Shown here one piece after another: positions 17,710 to 26,791 of a DNA stretch of 64,000 nt. The position numbers were made by a program, and so were the translations under genes. The stretch covers positions 1 through 64,000 of the forward strand of contig JACPIQ010000044.1 of NCBI GenBank assembly GCA_016188005.1. The letters are read 5' to 3'. Within the stretch, counting starts at the first letter, position 1. Every line of letters starts with the position of its first letter. The DNA comes from Candidatus Rokuibacteriota bacterium (lineage in GTDB: Bacteria > Methylomirabilota > Methylomirabilia > Rokubacteriales > CSP1-6). The notes under the pieces are model-generated. The model worked only from the letters and a program-made list of their open reading frames with translations, was not told where the DNA came from and did no database searches.

Positions 17710-18813
17710 TCAGCGTGGCGCGTCCTCGACGCTGACCCAGCCGCCGCCGCGCGCGGAGGCCGCCACGGCGTCGAGCACCGCCTGGGCGCGCATGCCGTCC
17801 TCGAACGAGGGGGAGGCGCTCTGCCCCTTTGCGATCGCTGCGAGGAAGCGCTTCACGAGCGGGCCGATGGTCGCCTTGCCCGTGACCTCGATCGGATCGC
17901 CGTCGCCCACCGAGCGGGGAAGCCCCGCCCTGACCTGCACGGGCTCGAGCCCCTTCGTGCCGGAGGCGGCCAGAAGCTCGCCGCGGTACCAGCGTCCCGC
18001 CCGGCCCCGCCCGATGCTGTAGCGGAGCGCGCCGAGGCTGCCATAGGCCTCCAGGGTCTGGTCGTTGGCGGCGCGCGCCACGCGGCTCACCTGCAAGGTG
18101 GCCTGCGCTCCGGAGGCGATCTCGACCATCGCCGTGCAGAAGTCCTCGGTGTCCGCCGCCTTCTCGCCACCCGGCACCGTGCGCGAGGGATAGGCGATAC
18201 CGGCGCTCGCCGACACGCGCACCGGCTCGCCGAAATTCCACCGGATGAGGTCCACCAGGTGGACGCCCAGATCGCCCATGACCCCGTGCCCGGCCTGCGC
18301 CCTGTCCATGCGCCATGTGGGCTGGACCGACTCATCCGCCCAGCGTGGAACCAGGTAGCGCCCGCTCACGTGGAAGAGCCGGCCGAGGAAGCCCTCGTCC
18401 ACCATGGCGTGCAGCCGCTGCATGGCGGCGGGAAAGCGCCAGTTGAAGCACGTCATGGCCACGCGCCCGGCGCGGGTGGCCGCCTCGCTCATGGCGCGCG
18501 CCTCGGCGGCGTTCAGCGCCAGCGGCTTCTCGCACAGCACATGCGCCCCCGCGGAGAGCGCCTCGACGGCGATCACGCGATGGAGGGCGGGCGGGGCGGC
18601 GATGACCACGATGTCGGGGCGCGCCTGCTCGAGCATGGCCTCCCAGCGGTCGAAGGTGCGCGGGACGCCGTAGCGCTGCGCGACCTCGCGCGCCTTGGCC
18701 TCGTCGCGCTGGCAGACGGCGACCACCTCGCACCCCTGGGACTGGAAGGCCGGGATATGAGCGCGGCCGAAGCCGAGCCCGATGACGCCTACCGTGTGCC
18801 GCCGCTTCGCCAT
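17710..18813 (-). CDS. Gfo/Idh/MocA-family NAD(P) oxidoreductase
   Basis: 367 residues. The N-terminal Rossmann fold begins TVGVIGLGFGRAHIPAFQSQG, then PDIVVIAAPPALHR and the family hallmark CEKPLALNAAEARAM (about residues 92-107, with the catalytic Lys of the EKP motif). The C-terminal alpha/beta domain has MGDLGVHLVDLIRWNFGEP. Members oxidise or epimerise sugars, inositols or related polyols with tightly bound NAD(P). It is followed on the minus strand side by no obvious partner; the alpha/beta hydrolase gene lies upstream. Confidence 0.9.
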   Translation of the reverse strand: MAKRRHTVGVIGLGFGRAHIPAFQSQGCEVVAVCQRDEAKAREVAQRYGVPRTFDRWEAMLEQARPDIVVIAAPPALHRVIAVEALSAGAHVLCEKPLALNAAEARAMSEAATRAGRVAMTCFNWRFPAAMQRLHAMVDEGFLGRLFHVSGRYLVPRWADESVQPTWRMDRAQAGHGVMGDLGVHLVDLIRWNFGEPVRVSASAGIAYPSRTVPGGEKAADTEDFCTAMVEIASGAQATLQVSRVARAANDQTLEAYGSLGALRYSIGRGRAGRWYRGELLAASGTKGLEPVQVRAGLPRSVGDGDPIEVTGKATIGPLVKRFLAAIAKGQSASPSFEDGMRAQAVLDAVAASARGGGWVSVEDAPR

Positions 18814-18891
18814 GTCGTGTCTCCCCTCGCCGGTCCTACGCCGGCCTCACGCGTGGATGCGCCCGCCCCGGGACGACCTGCGTGGTCCGAA

Positions 18892-20865
18892 TCAGACGGA
18901 GGCGCCGGTCAGCCCGTGGTGGAAGAGGTCCCATTGCTGGCCCGCGCGTTCGACCATCGCCTCCACATCCTCGGCGAGGGCGTGACGGGCCGCCACGAGC
19001 GACTCGGCGATCGCGCGCACACGGCGCAGGTACTCGGCGCGCGAGGCGTAGCGCTCGGCGATGGAGGGACGCGGATCGCCCGAGGCCGCGCGCTCCGCCG
19101 CCGTGCGCGCGAACGGCAGCGTCGAGCCCATCATGCTCATGAGATCCCCCGGCGCCCCCTGGGCGGGATGGCGGGGGTTCCAGCCTGTGAAGGTCCCCAG
19201 CGGGACCGCGAGCTCCACGGGGCGGATGCCCGCGACCTCGTTGCCGTCGCCATCCACTGCGGAGACGAAGGTCACGAAGGGCGCGCCGACCTTGGGGGGC
19301 AGCTCCGTCACCACGCCCTCCCCGAAGGAGGCGCCAAGATCCAGCCGCGCGGGACGGGCGAGCCGGTCGGGAAAGCGCAGGCCGGGGATGGCGGCGAAGG
19401 CCGGCCGCGTGGATTCGGCAGGCACCGCCGTGCCGTCGGCGAGGCGCGGGACGGCGCTGGGGGGTGGCTCCACGCCCGCCGTCACCCACCGGTCGAGATT
19501 CACGAGGGCCGCGCGCAGGAGCGGCGCATAGTCCACGACGTTGAAGGCATGGAGCCCCCGCCCGCCCGTGTTGGGATCCGCCGAGGGCGGCGGCAGGGCG
19601 CCCGGCGTGTGCTGTGTCCCGGCGAGGAGATAGATGCGCACCTCCGCCGGTGGCTCCACGTCCCGGCCCCCCACGGCGTCGGTGTGGACCAGCGAGGCAT
19701 CTCCCCGCCAGTACTCCGCGGAGGTGTTGATGGTGAAGATCCTCGGCACCTTTCGCCGGGCCCTGAGCCGCAGGAGGAGGCCGTCGCGCTCGCCCGTCAC
19801 GGGATCGGTCGCCTCCTCGTCCGCGAAGGGGAAGAGGCTGCCCACGCCCTCCGTGGCGTTGAGCGAGGGCTGGCCGAAGCGCATGTTGAACTCGCCGCGC
19901 CGGGCGCCCGCCACATGCGGGATCACCGCGTCGAAGACCTGCCTTCCCGCCTCGTCCTCGTTGAGCCCGAGGTAGAGGAGATGGCGCAGGAAGCGCCCGC
20001 TCTGGGAGACGCCGAAGGCGTAGGCGCGCTCGATCCGGCCCGCGCAGGGGTTGCCGGCGGCGGCGGCGCCACCGCGGAGAAACGCCGCGGCGTCGCGCAC
20101 GGCCAGCAGCCCCAGCCCCACCACCGGCGGATCCTGGGAGCGGTAGACCAGATCGTAGATCTTCCCCGGCTCGAAGCCACCGCCCAGGTGGATATGCGAG
20201 GCGTCGGGCACCAGGCGGTACTGCTCGCGCCGCCGGAAGCCCCAGGCGCTCCGCGGCACGACCACGGCCGCAGCGCCGGCGTGCTCGCGCACGGTCAGTG
20301 CCGCCTCCGGATCGTGGAGATCCAGGCTCGGATGGGGAATGTGGCAGCGGTCGGCCAGCGGCAGCACGTCGGCGCGGGCATTGGGCCGCCACTGACAGCG
20401 GAGCCGGCCCCCCGCGCCCGCGGCCCGGGGCGCCCCGAGGGCCATGAGCCCGTCCTGGCGCGGGACATCGGGCTGCCAGCCGCACCAGGCGACGGTCCAG
20501 CCGTGGCGCATGAGGAAGCCATTGCCGAAGTCCTCGGGGGCACTCGGGTCGGGGACGCGGACGCCGCTGTTGAACATGCCCAGCGCGACCTTGCGGCCCC
20601 GGTTCGGGACATCGAGGAGCAGCCGGCCGTTGCCCCGCGCGGGATGGAGCGGCTGGAGCAGGTAGAAGTCCGCCGAGCACTCGACGAGCCCCCGAGCGTT
20701 CCGCGGTGCCAGCTCCAGGTCGGTGATGCGCCGGTGGAGCGGATGCGCGGGATCCACGGCGAAGCGGATGATGCCGGCGCACTTCTCGTAGGCGCCCGCC
20801 GCGCCGAAGCCATGGCCGCCGAGGAGTCTCTCCCGCCTCGTGATCTCGAGGCCTGTCACCGCCAT
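18892..20865 (-). CDS. Large alpha/beta-hydrolase-domain protein (Abhydrolase_10 type)
   Basis: 657 residues with no signal peptide. The order of features fits the large alpha/beta hydrolase-domain family: ECSADFYLLQPLHPARGNGRL, LMRHGWTVAWCGWQPD, the nucleophile elbow GVSQSGRFLRHLLYLGLNED (about residues 290-310, Ser in SQSGR), FDAVIPHVAGARRGEFN, and a late HAFNVVDYAPLLRAALV. Characterised members are few, so the substrate (ester or lactone) is unknown. It reads toward the Gfo/Idh/MocA gene and is divergent from a crotonase gene. Confidence 0.85.
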   Translation of the reverse strand: MAVTGLEITRRERLLGGHGFGAAGAYEKCAGIIRFAVDPAHPLHRRITDLELAPRNARGLVECSADFYLLQPLHPARGNGRLLLDVPNRGRKVALGMFNSGVRVPDPSAPEDFGNGFLMRHGWTVAWCGWQPDVPRQDGLMALGAPRAAGAGGRLRCQWRPNARADVLPLADRCHIPHPSLDLHDPEAALTVREHAGAAAVVVPRSAWGFRRREQYRLVPDASHIHLGGGFEPGKIYDLVYRSQDPPVVGLGLLAVRDAAAFLRGGAAAAGNPCAGRIERAYAFGVSQSGRFLRHLLYLGLNEDEAGRQVFDAVIPHVAGARRGEFNMRFGQPSLNATEGVGSLFPFADEEATDPVTGERDGLLLRLRARRKVPRIFTINTSAEYWRGDASLVHTDAVGGRDVEPPAEVRIYLLAGTQHTPGALPPPSADPNTGGRGLHAFNVVDYAPLLRAALVNLDRWVTAGVEPPPSAVPRLADGTAVPAESTRPAFAAIPGLRFPDRLARPARLDLGASFGEGVVTELPPKVGAPFVTFVSAVDGDGNEVAGIRPVELAVPLGTFTGWNPRHPAQGAPGDLMSMMGSTLPFARTAAERAASGDPRPSIAERYASRAEYLRRVRAIAESLVAARHALAEDVEAMVERAGQQWDLFHHGLTGASV

Positions 20866-20998
20866 GCGCCGCCCCCCTGGTTCCGTGCCGCTCGCGCCTG
20901 CTGCGCCCTTGTCCTGCCACTGCCCAGGCGGGTATGCTACCGGCGCGGCAGAGATCGATCAAACGGAAAGCAGCGAACGACCGGTAGAAAGGGCATCC

Positions 20999-21772
20999 AT
21001 GGAAACCCTCCTGCTCGATCGCACGCCCAGCGGCGTGGTGACGCTCACGCTCAACCGGCCGGAGAAGAAGAACGCCATGAACGGCGCCATGTGGAACGAG
21101 CTGCTCGCCGTCTTCCGCGAGGTGGCGGCGAGCCCCAGCGACCGCGTGCTCGTCATCACCGGGGCCGGCGATGCCTTCTGCTCGGGCGCCGACCTCTCGG
21201 CGGGCCGACCCGCGGAGGGGCATCCGATGGTCGCCATGCGGCACGTGGCCGAGGTCGCGCTGGCGCTGCACCACATCCCCAAGCCCGTCATCGCCAAGGT
21301 CAACGGGGTGGCGGCGGGCGGCGGGTGCAACCTGGCGCTAGGCTGCGACCTGATCGTCGCCGCCGACACCGCGCGCTTCTCGGAGATCTTCGCCCGCCGG
21401 GGGCTCAGCGTGGATGTCGGCGGCACGTGGCTCCTGCCGCGGCTCATCGGCATGCACCGGGCGAAGGAGCTCTGCTTCTTCGCCGACGTCATCTCGGCGA
21501 AGGAGGCCGCCGAGATCGGCCTCGTGAACCGCGTCGTGCCGGCCACCGAGCTTGACGCCTTCGTGAGCGGCTGGGCCGACAGGCTGGCCGCGGGGCCCCC
21601 CATCGCGCTGGGGCTGACCAAGCGCCTGCTCACCAACGCCTTCTCGGTGACGCTCGACGAGGCGCTGGAGCATGAGGGAATGGCGCAGAGCGTGAACCTC
21701 GGCACCGAGGACACGCGGGAGGCGATCACGGCCTTCCTCGAGAAGCGGGAGCCCCGCTTCAAGGGGCGGTGA
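20999..21772 (+). CDS. Enoyl-CoA hydratase/isomerase (crotonase family)
   Basis: 257 residues from the ATG at 20999 (GAAAGGG upstream; homology begins at METLLLDRTPSGV). Crotonase motifs are TLNRPEKKNAMNGAM, GAGDAFCSGADLSAG, KVNGVAAGGGCNLALGCDLI and RRGLSVDVGGTWLLPRLIG, where Asp replaces the second catalytic Glu, a common pattern in PaaG-like isomerases. The C-terminus ITAFLEKREPRFKGR is typical. Its stop overlaps the GTG of the CHAT lipoprotein gene, although the two products have no obvious shared function. Confidence 0.9.
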   Translation: METLLLDRTPSGVVTLTLNRPEKKNAMNGAMWNELLAVFREVAASPSDRVLVITGAGDAFCSGADLSAGRPAEGHPMVAMRHVAEVALALHHIPKPVIAKVNGVAAGGGCNLALGCDLIVAADTARFSEIFARRGLSVDVGGTWLLPRLIGMHRAKELCFFADVISAKEAAEIGLVNRVVPATELDAFVSGWADRLAAGPPIALGLTKRLLTNAFSVTLDEALEHEGMAQSVNLGTEDTREAITAFLEKREPRFKGR

Positions 21773-24243
21773 CGGCGCGCCGCCTCCAGGGGCGTCTCCT
21801 CGCATCGGGGCTCGCGCTCGCCCTGGCGGCCGGCGGCTGCGCCCCGGCGGCGACCCCGGACGCCGGGGCCAGCGTCGGCGTGAGGCAGAGCCCGGCCGGC
21901 GGGCCCGCCCGCGCCGGGCCGCCCACCCCGCCGGGCCGCGAGGAAGGGCGCTTCGGGCTCAGCCGCACCGATGCCCTCGCGGCGATCGAGAGCGGCGCTG
22001 GACGCGAGGCGCTGGCCTTCTACGAGCGCGAGGCGGAGCGTCTCGAGGGCGCGGGGCAGCGGCTGGAGGCGGCTCTCGCGCACACGGCGGTGTCCTTCAC
22101 CGCTCCGCGACTGGGCGAGTACCAGCACGGCATCCGCGCGGGGACGCGCGCGCTGGAGCTGCTCCGGGACGCGCCCCGGACGGTGGAGGTCACCGCAGCC
22201 CTGGTCAGCGCCTCCAACTCGCTGGGCAACTCGTACCGCCAGGTGGGCGATCTCCCGCGCGCGCGGCAGACCTTCGAATCCGCCCTCGAGCTGGTCCAGG
22301 CCTCGCCCTTCAAGCGGCGCGCCAGGTTCTGGATTGGCAGCCTGTCGCGGGGACTCGCCAGCGTCGCCGCCTCCCAGGGAGACCACGCCACCGCGGTGGA
22401 GCAGGGCGCTCGTGCCGTCGCGCTCCTCGAGCAACGCGTCCGGAGCGAGAAGGCCGTACGCCCGAGACGGGCCGCGCGGCTCCACCTGGCGAAGGCGCTC
22501 CTCCTGGTCGGCAACGCCAAGCGCCATCTGGGGCGGCATGCCGAAGCGGAGGCCACGCTCCGGAGGGCACAGCAGGTCTCGGATGCGCCCGAGGTGAAGG
22601 CGCAGGTGGTCGGCGCCCTCGGCCAGCTGGCCCGGGCGCGGGGAGACAGGGCGGGCGCCCTCGAGCATTTCGCCAGGGCGCTACCCGAGGCGCAGCGGCT
22701 GGGCCGGGTGGGGCTGCTGGTCTCGCTCCACTCCGAGATGGGACGGATCCACCTGGCGGACCGGCGCTGGGAGGAGGCGCTGCGGGAGTACAGCGGGGCG
22801 ATGCGGTTGGTGGAGGACGTGAGGAGCGAGCTGGAGGAGTCCGCCTACAGGAGCGGGTATCTCGAGGACAAGCTCGGGATCTATCACGGGGCCGCTCGTG
22901 CGGCGTTGGCGCTGGGCCGGAGCGAGGAGGCCTTCGGCTTCGCCGAGCGGGCCAGGGCGCGGGCCTTCCTCGATCTCCTGGGCACCCACACCACCCTCTC
23001 CAAGGGGAAGACGCGGGCCCTGGTGGAGGAGGAGCTGCGCCTCCGGGCGCAGCTCGCCGAGGCGCGCGCGGCCGCGGCCGACAGCGAGGGGGGCGACGAG
23101 GAGGACGAGGCGGCGACCGACCCGACGTGGGCGCGGGGGCGCCTCGCGGCCGCGGAGGCGAGCTACCGCGCCTTCCTCGACCGGGTGCGCGGGGAGAGCC
23201 GGGAGCAGGCCTCGCTCATGAGCGTGGAGCCGGTGAACTTGGCGGAACTCCAGCGCCTGCTGCCCGAGGGGACGGTGCTCCTCGAGTACCTGGTGACCGA
23301 GCCCGAGACGCTGCTCTGGATCGTCACGCGGACGGCGGTGGAGTCGCTGCGGCTCCCGGTGACCCGGCGCTTCCTGGTCGCCGTGGTGCGCGATCTCCGC
23401 ACCGCTATCGCGGACAACGCCACGCTCGCCGAGGTCCAGGGCCGCAGCCGGCGGCTCCACGACGCGCTGCTCTCGGCCGCCCGCCCTCGCATCGCCGGGG
23501 AGCGCCTTCTGATCGTCCCGCACGACGTGCTCCACTACCTGCCCTTTGCGGCGCTCAGGAGCCCTCGGGGGCGCTGGCTGATCGAGGACTACACGCTGGC
23601 CACCCTGCCCAGCGCCAGCGTGCTCAAGTACCTCGAGGGCAAGGGCGGTGGCAGGGAGGCGCGCACAATCGCCGTGGGCAATCCCGATCTCGGCCCCGCC
23701 CTCTCGCTCCGCTATGCGGAGCGGGAGGCGCGCGCGGTGGGCGCGCACTTCCCCGGCGCAAGCATCCTGGTCCGCGCGGAGGCCACGGAGGCGCGGGTCA
23801 AGACGCTCGCGGGCGGGGGCACGCTCCTGCACTTCGCCACCCACGGCGCCCTGGACGAGCAGGATCCGCTGGCCTCGGCCCTCCTCCTGGCGCCGGAGGG
23901 CGCTGAGGACGGCCGGCTCGAGGTGCGGGAGGTCTTCGGGCTCGACCTCGGGGCGCGGCTCGTGGTGCTCTCGGCCTGCGAGACCGGGCTCGGCCGGCTC
24001 TCCCGCGGCGACGAGCTGGTGGGCCTGCAGCGCGCCTTCCTCTACGCGGGCACGCCGGCGGTGATCACCACGCTCTGGAAGATAGACGACCGGGCGAGCT
24101 TCGCGCTGATGGAGCACTTCTACCACGCCCTGGAGCGCGTCGGGCCCGCGCAGGCCCTCCGTCAGGCCGGGCGGGCGACACTCGCCGAGCACCCGCACCC
24201 CTTCGCCTGGGCCGCCTTCGTCCTCACCGGCGTCCCCGACTGA
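21769..24243 (+). CDS. TPR-repeat lipoprotein with C-terminal CHAT (caspase-like) protease domain
   Basis: 824 residues from a GTG overlapping the preceding stop (GTGA). The N-terminus RLLASGLALALAAGGC is a lipoprotein signal with the lipidated Cys at about residue 24. Helical TPR-like repeats cover about residues 80-370, a charged coiled segment follows, and the CHAT domain occupies about 480-820. The catalytic His lies in LLHFATHGALDEQDPL (about 694) and the Cys in VLSACETGLG (about 737); both are intact, followed by GDELVGLQRAFLYAGTPAVI. The family are clan CD peptidases; anchored forms are found in filamentous and soil bacteria without a defined target. Confidence 0.92.
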   Translation: MTARRLQGRLLASGLALALAAGGCAPAATPDAGASVGVRQSPAGGPARAGPPTPPGREEGRFGLSRTDALAAIESGAGREALAFYEREAERLEGAGQRLEAALAHTAVSFTAPRLGEYQHGIRAGTRALELLRDAPRTVEVTAALVSASNSLGNSYRQVGDLPRARQTFESALELVQASPFKRRARFWIGSLSRGLASVAASQGDHATAVEQGARAVALLEQRVRSEKAVRPRRAARLHLAKALLLVGNAKRHLGRHAEAEATLRRAQQVSDAPEVKAQVVGALGQLARARGDRAGALEHFARALPEAQRLGRVGLLVSLHSEMGRIHLADRRWEEALREYSGAMRLVEDVRSELEESAYRSGYLEDKLGIYHGAARAALALGRSEEAFGFAERARARAFLDLLGTHTTLSKGKTRALVEEELRLRAQLAEARAAAADSEGGDEEDEAATDPTWARGRLAAAEASYRAFLDRVRGESREQASLMSVEPVNLAELQRLLPEGTVLLEYLVTEPETLLWIVTRTAVESLRLPVTRRFLVAVVRDLRTAIADNATLAEVQGRSRRLHDALLSAARPRIAGERLLIVPHDVLHYLPFAALRSPRGRWLIEDYTLATLPSASVLKYLEGKGGGREARTIAVGNPDLGPALSLRYAEREARAVGAHFPGASILVRAEATEARVKTLAGGGTLLHFATHGALDEQDPLASALLLAPEGAEDGRLEVREVFGLDLGARLVVLSACETGLGRLSRGDELVGLQRAFLYAGTPAVITTLWKIDDRASFALMEHFYHALERVGPAQALRQAGRATLAEHPHPFAWAAFVLTGVPD

Positions 24244-24318
24244 CGCCGGGGCAGGCCTCTCCACCTCGCGCGCACGGCCGGGCGGGCGCCGAGCCGCTCG
24301 CGGCCATGTGGGTTCCCT

Positions 24319-25905
24319 CTACTTGACGAACCGCGCCGTCTCGAACACGGGGAGGTAGAACGTGAGGCTCTCCTTCGCGTCGTAGCCAAGGTCGAGCTTC
24401 GGGCTCGTCGCAAAGACGTACTTCCAGATGTAGAGGGGGACGGCCGCAACGTCCCGCGCGACCGCCCGCTGCACCTCCTCGACGTACCGCCGTCGCTCGT
24501 CGAGGGAGCGCCCCTTCTCGGCCTTCTCGATGAGCTCGTCGCTGCCGGTGTAGTGGCCGAAGTTCATCCCTTTCATCTGCCCGGTCGGGGGCGGAGCCGA
24601 TGTCGAGTGGATCTGCCACCGGAGCAGCAGGGCACCGTCCGGCGCCCGCAGGGTGCTGTACGCGATCAGATCGTTCAGGTCTTTCCGGATCCGCTCGTGA
24701 TAGACGGGGTGCTCGACGGGCTCGACCTGGAGCCCGATCCCCACGCGCCGGAGCTGCTCTTGAATCAGCAGCACGTGATCGAGCTGCACCTTGAGATTGC
24801 TCTGGATCATCCTCAACCGCAGATCCGTCCGACCGGCCTCGCGAAGGAGCTGGCGGGCTTTGTCGGGGTTGTACTCGTAGCGCGCGACACCCTGAGTGAT
24901 GTGCCCGAAATAGGCGGGCGGGACAATCGAAGCGTCGATGACCTGCGCGGCCGCGCCGTAGAGCGTGTCGACGATCTCCTTGCGGTTGATCGCATGGGCG
25001 ATCGCCTGCCGGACCCGGCGATCCTTCAGCGGCTCGTGATTCATGTTGAAGTACAGGATGACGTGCACGCCCGGTGCCAGTGCCCAGACCCGGTCCCCCC
25101 GACTCTGAAAACGGTCGATCCACTGCTGTTCGCTCAGCCCGGTCACGACCTGCAGCTCCCCGGCCATGAACGCGCGCTCGGCGGCTCCCTGGTCCGAGAT
25201 GATCCGGAACTCGATGCCCGCGACGGCAGGCGCTCCCCGGAAATACTTCTCGTTCCTGGCCAGCACCACCTTCTGCCCGGCGACGTACTCCGTGAAGGCG
25301 AACGCCCCGGTCCCCACGGGCTTGAAGGTGAAGTCCTTGCCGCGTTCCTCCACGGCCCTCTTCGACACCATCCAGCCTCCCTGATAGTTCGCCACGAGAA
25401 GCAGGAAGAGCGGATCCGGCCGTGAGAGATGGATCGTCACCTCATGCGGTCCCTTGCTCCGAACCTCACGAACGTGAGCGTAGCCCGCCGCCAGTTTCGA
25501 CTCGGGCCCCTTCAACCGGTCGAGCACGAACTTGACGTCCTCCGCGCTAAACTCCCCGTAGCCGTGGTGAAACTGCACCCCTCGCCTCAGCTTGAAGGTC
25601 CACGTGAGGCCGTCCGGAGACACGCCCCACTCCTCGGCCAGGTCGGGAAGGAAATGCGTCAGGTCCGCGCTGCCCGGCCGGAAGCGTACCAGCCCGTTGT
25701 AGATCTGCGACTTCACCTGGGCATCGTTCCAGAGAAGACTACCGTTCTGTGGATCCCACCCAGCCGATGGCTTCGCATTGATGTGGGCGCGGATCCACTG
25801 CAGCGGCTCCGCCGCGCTTGCGACGTCAGCGGGTCCCGTCACGGCCAATACGGCCAGCGCCGTCATCACCGCGAGCCACGTGCGCAATGTCGATCGTGTC
25901 CTCAT
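24319..25905 (-). CDS. ABC transporter substrate-binding protein, peptide/opine/nickel type (SBP_bac_5)
   Basis: 528 residues from the ATG at 25905 (GAGGGACG upstream). The signal peptide TWLAVMTALAVLAVTGPADVASA targets it to the periplasm. The family-5 solute-binding fold shows LAEEWGVSPDGLTWTFKLRRGVQFHHG cut into its usual order, FSAEDVKFVLDRL, PVGTGAFAFTEYVAGQ, VRQAIAHAINRKEIV and YNPDKARQLLREAG. It is the last gene of the leftward nine-gene cluster; 25 bp separate it from the permease. It would deliver the catabolic substrate to the two permeases. No ATP-binding subunit is encoded in the cluster. Confidence 0.92.
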   Translation of the reverse strand: MRTRSTLRTWLAVMTALAVLAVTGPADVASAAEPLQWIRAHINAKPSAGWDPQNGSLLWNDAQVKSQIYNGLVRFRPGSADLTHFLPDLAEEWGVSPDGLTWTFKLRRGVQFHHGYGEFSAEDVKFVLDRLKGPESKLAAGYAHVREVRSKGPHEVTIHLSRPDPLFLLLVANYQGGWMVSKRAVEERGKDFTFKPVGTGAFAFTEYVAGQKVVLARNEKYFRGAPAVAGIEFRIISDQGAAERAFMAGELQVVTGLSEQQWIDRFQSRGDRVWALAPGVHVILYFNMNHEPLKDRRVRQAIAHAINRKEIVDTLYGAAAQVIDASIVPPAYFGHITQGVARYEYNPDKARQLLREAGRTDLRLRMIQSNLKVQLDHVLLIQEQLRRVGIGLQVEPVEHPVYHERIRKDLNDLIAYSTLRAPDGALLLRWQIHSTSAPPPTGQMKGMNFGHYTGSDELIEKAEKGRSLDERRRYVEEVQRAVARDVAAVPLYIWKYVFATSPKLDLGYDAKESLTFYLPVFETARFVK

Positions 25906-25930
25906 CGGTCGTCCCTCCACAGAGCGGCCA

Positions 25931-26791
25931 TCACTTGAGCCGCGGATCCAGATAGTCTCGAAGCGTATCGCCCAGGAGATTGAAGCACATGACCGCCAGC
26001 ATGATCGCGAGCCCTGGGAACACGACCAGCCAGGCCGCCTGCCACAGGTAGTCCATCCCCTCGCGGACCATCGACCCCCAGCTGGGCATCGGAGGCCGGA
26101 TGCCGAGGCCGAGGAAGCTGAGCGCCGCCTCGACCCGGATCGCGTTGCCCAGGTAGAGCGTCGCCACGATACCCACGGTGCCCGCGATGTTGGGAACAAT
26201 GTGCGCCAGAACCACCCGTACGTCGCTGGCCCCGAGGGCGCGCGCCCCTTCGATGTACTCGAGTGATGCGACGGTCACGACCAGATTCCGGATGACGCGC
26301 GCAAACCGAGCCGCCAGGCCGATGCCAATGGCGAGCACCAGGTTCGGATAGCTCGAGCCGAGCGCCGCGACGACCATCAGCCCGAACAGGAGCGGTGGAA
26401 ATGTGAGCAGGAGGTCGATCAGGCGCTGAAGGGCGAAGGCGCTCCGGCCCTTGAGAAACCCAGCCGGGAGCCCGAGGAGGCTCCCGCCTGCAAGACCCGC
26501 GAGGACGGATAGTACGGCGATCCCGAGCGTCGCTCGAGCCGCCCACACCATGCGGGAGAGCACGTCGCGCCTGAGGCCATCCACCCCGAGCCAGTGCGCC
26601 TGCGACGGGGCTTCGAAGCGCGTTGCGCTCGCGACCAGCTGTCTGTAGTCGTAGCGTGCCAGGGCTCTGGGCGCGATCGCCGCCAGGAACAGCGACACGA
26701 GAACGATGGCCGGCAGGATGAGTGGCAGCGCCTGCGCCGTCCGCCGTGTCACCCTCATCACCGAGGGACTTACCGGTCCCGCCCCGCTCAC
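25931..26791 (-). CDS. ABC transporter permease, DppC type
   Basis: About 286 residues with an N-terminal membrane segment (ALPLILPAIVLVSLFLAAIAP), the inter-domain LGVDGLRRDVLSRMVWAAR motif of DppC proteins, and the cytoplasmic EAA loop EYIEGARALGASDVRVVLAHIVPN that contacts the ATPase. The GTG at 26791 overlaps the preceding stop (GTGA), typical of coupled permease pairs; an ATG at 26758 is a possible alternative start. It forms the inner-membrane channel together with the DppB-type partner. Confidence 0.9.
   Translation of the reverse strand: MSGAGPVSPSVMRVTRRTAQALPLILPAIVLVSLFLAAIAPRALARYDYRQLVASATRFEAPSQAHWLGVDGLRRDVLSRMVWAARATLGIAVLSVLAGLAGGSLLGLPAGFLKGRSAFALQRLIDLLLTFPPLLFGLMVVAALGSSYPNLVLAIGIGLAARFARVIRNLVVTVASLEYIEGARALGASDVRVVLAHIVPNIAGTVGIVATLYLGNAIRVEAALSFLGLGIRPPMPSWGSMVREGMDYLWQAAWLVVFPGLAIMLAVMCFNLLGDTLRDYLDPRLK

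Noticed and set aside
18259-21555. 1098-codon open frame on the plus strand, and similar long frames opposite real genes (11915-14218 minus, 18836-21274 minus, 46874-49057 plus)
   Set aside because: They lie antisense or in shifted frame to well-supported enzymes, are rich in Arg/Ala/Gly/Pro and show no family motifs; such frames are expected at this GC content.
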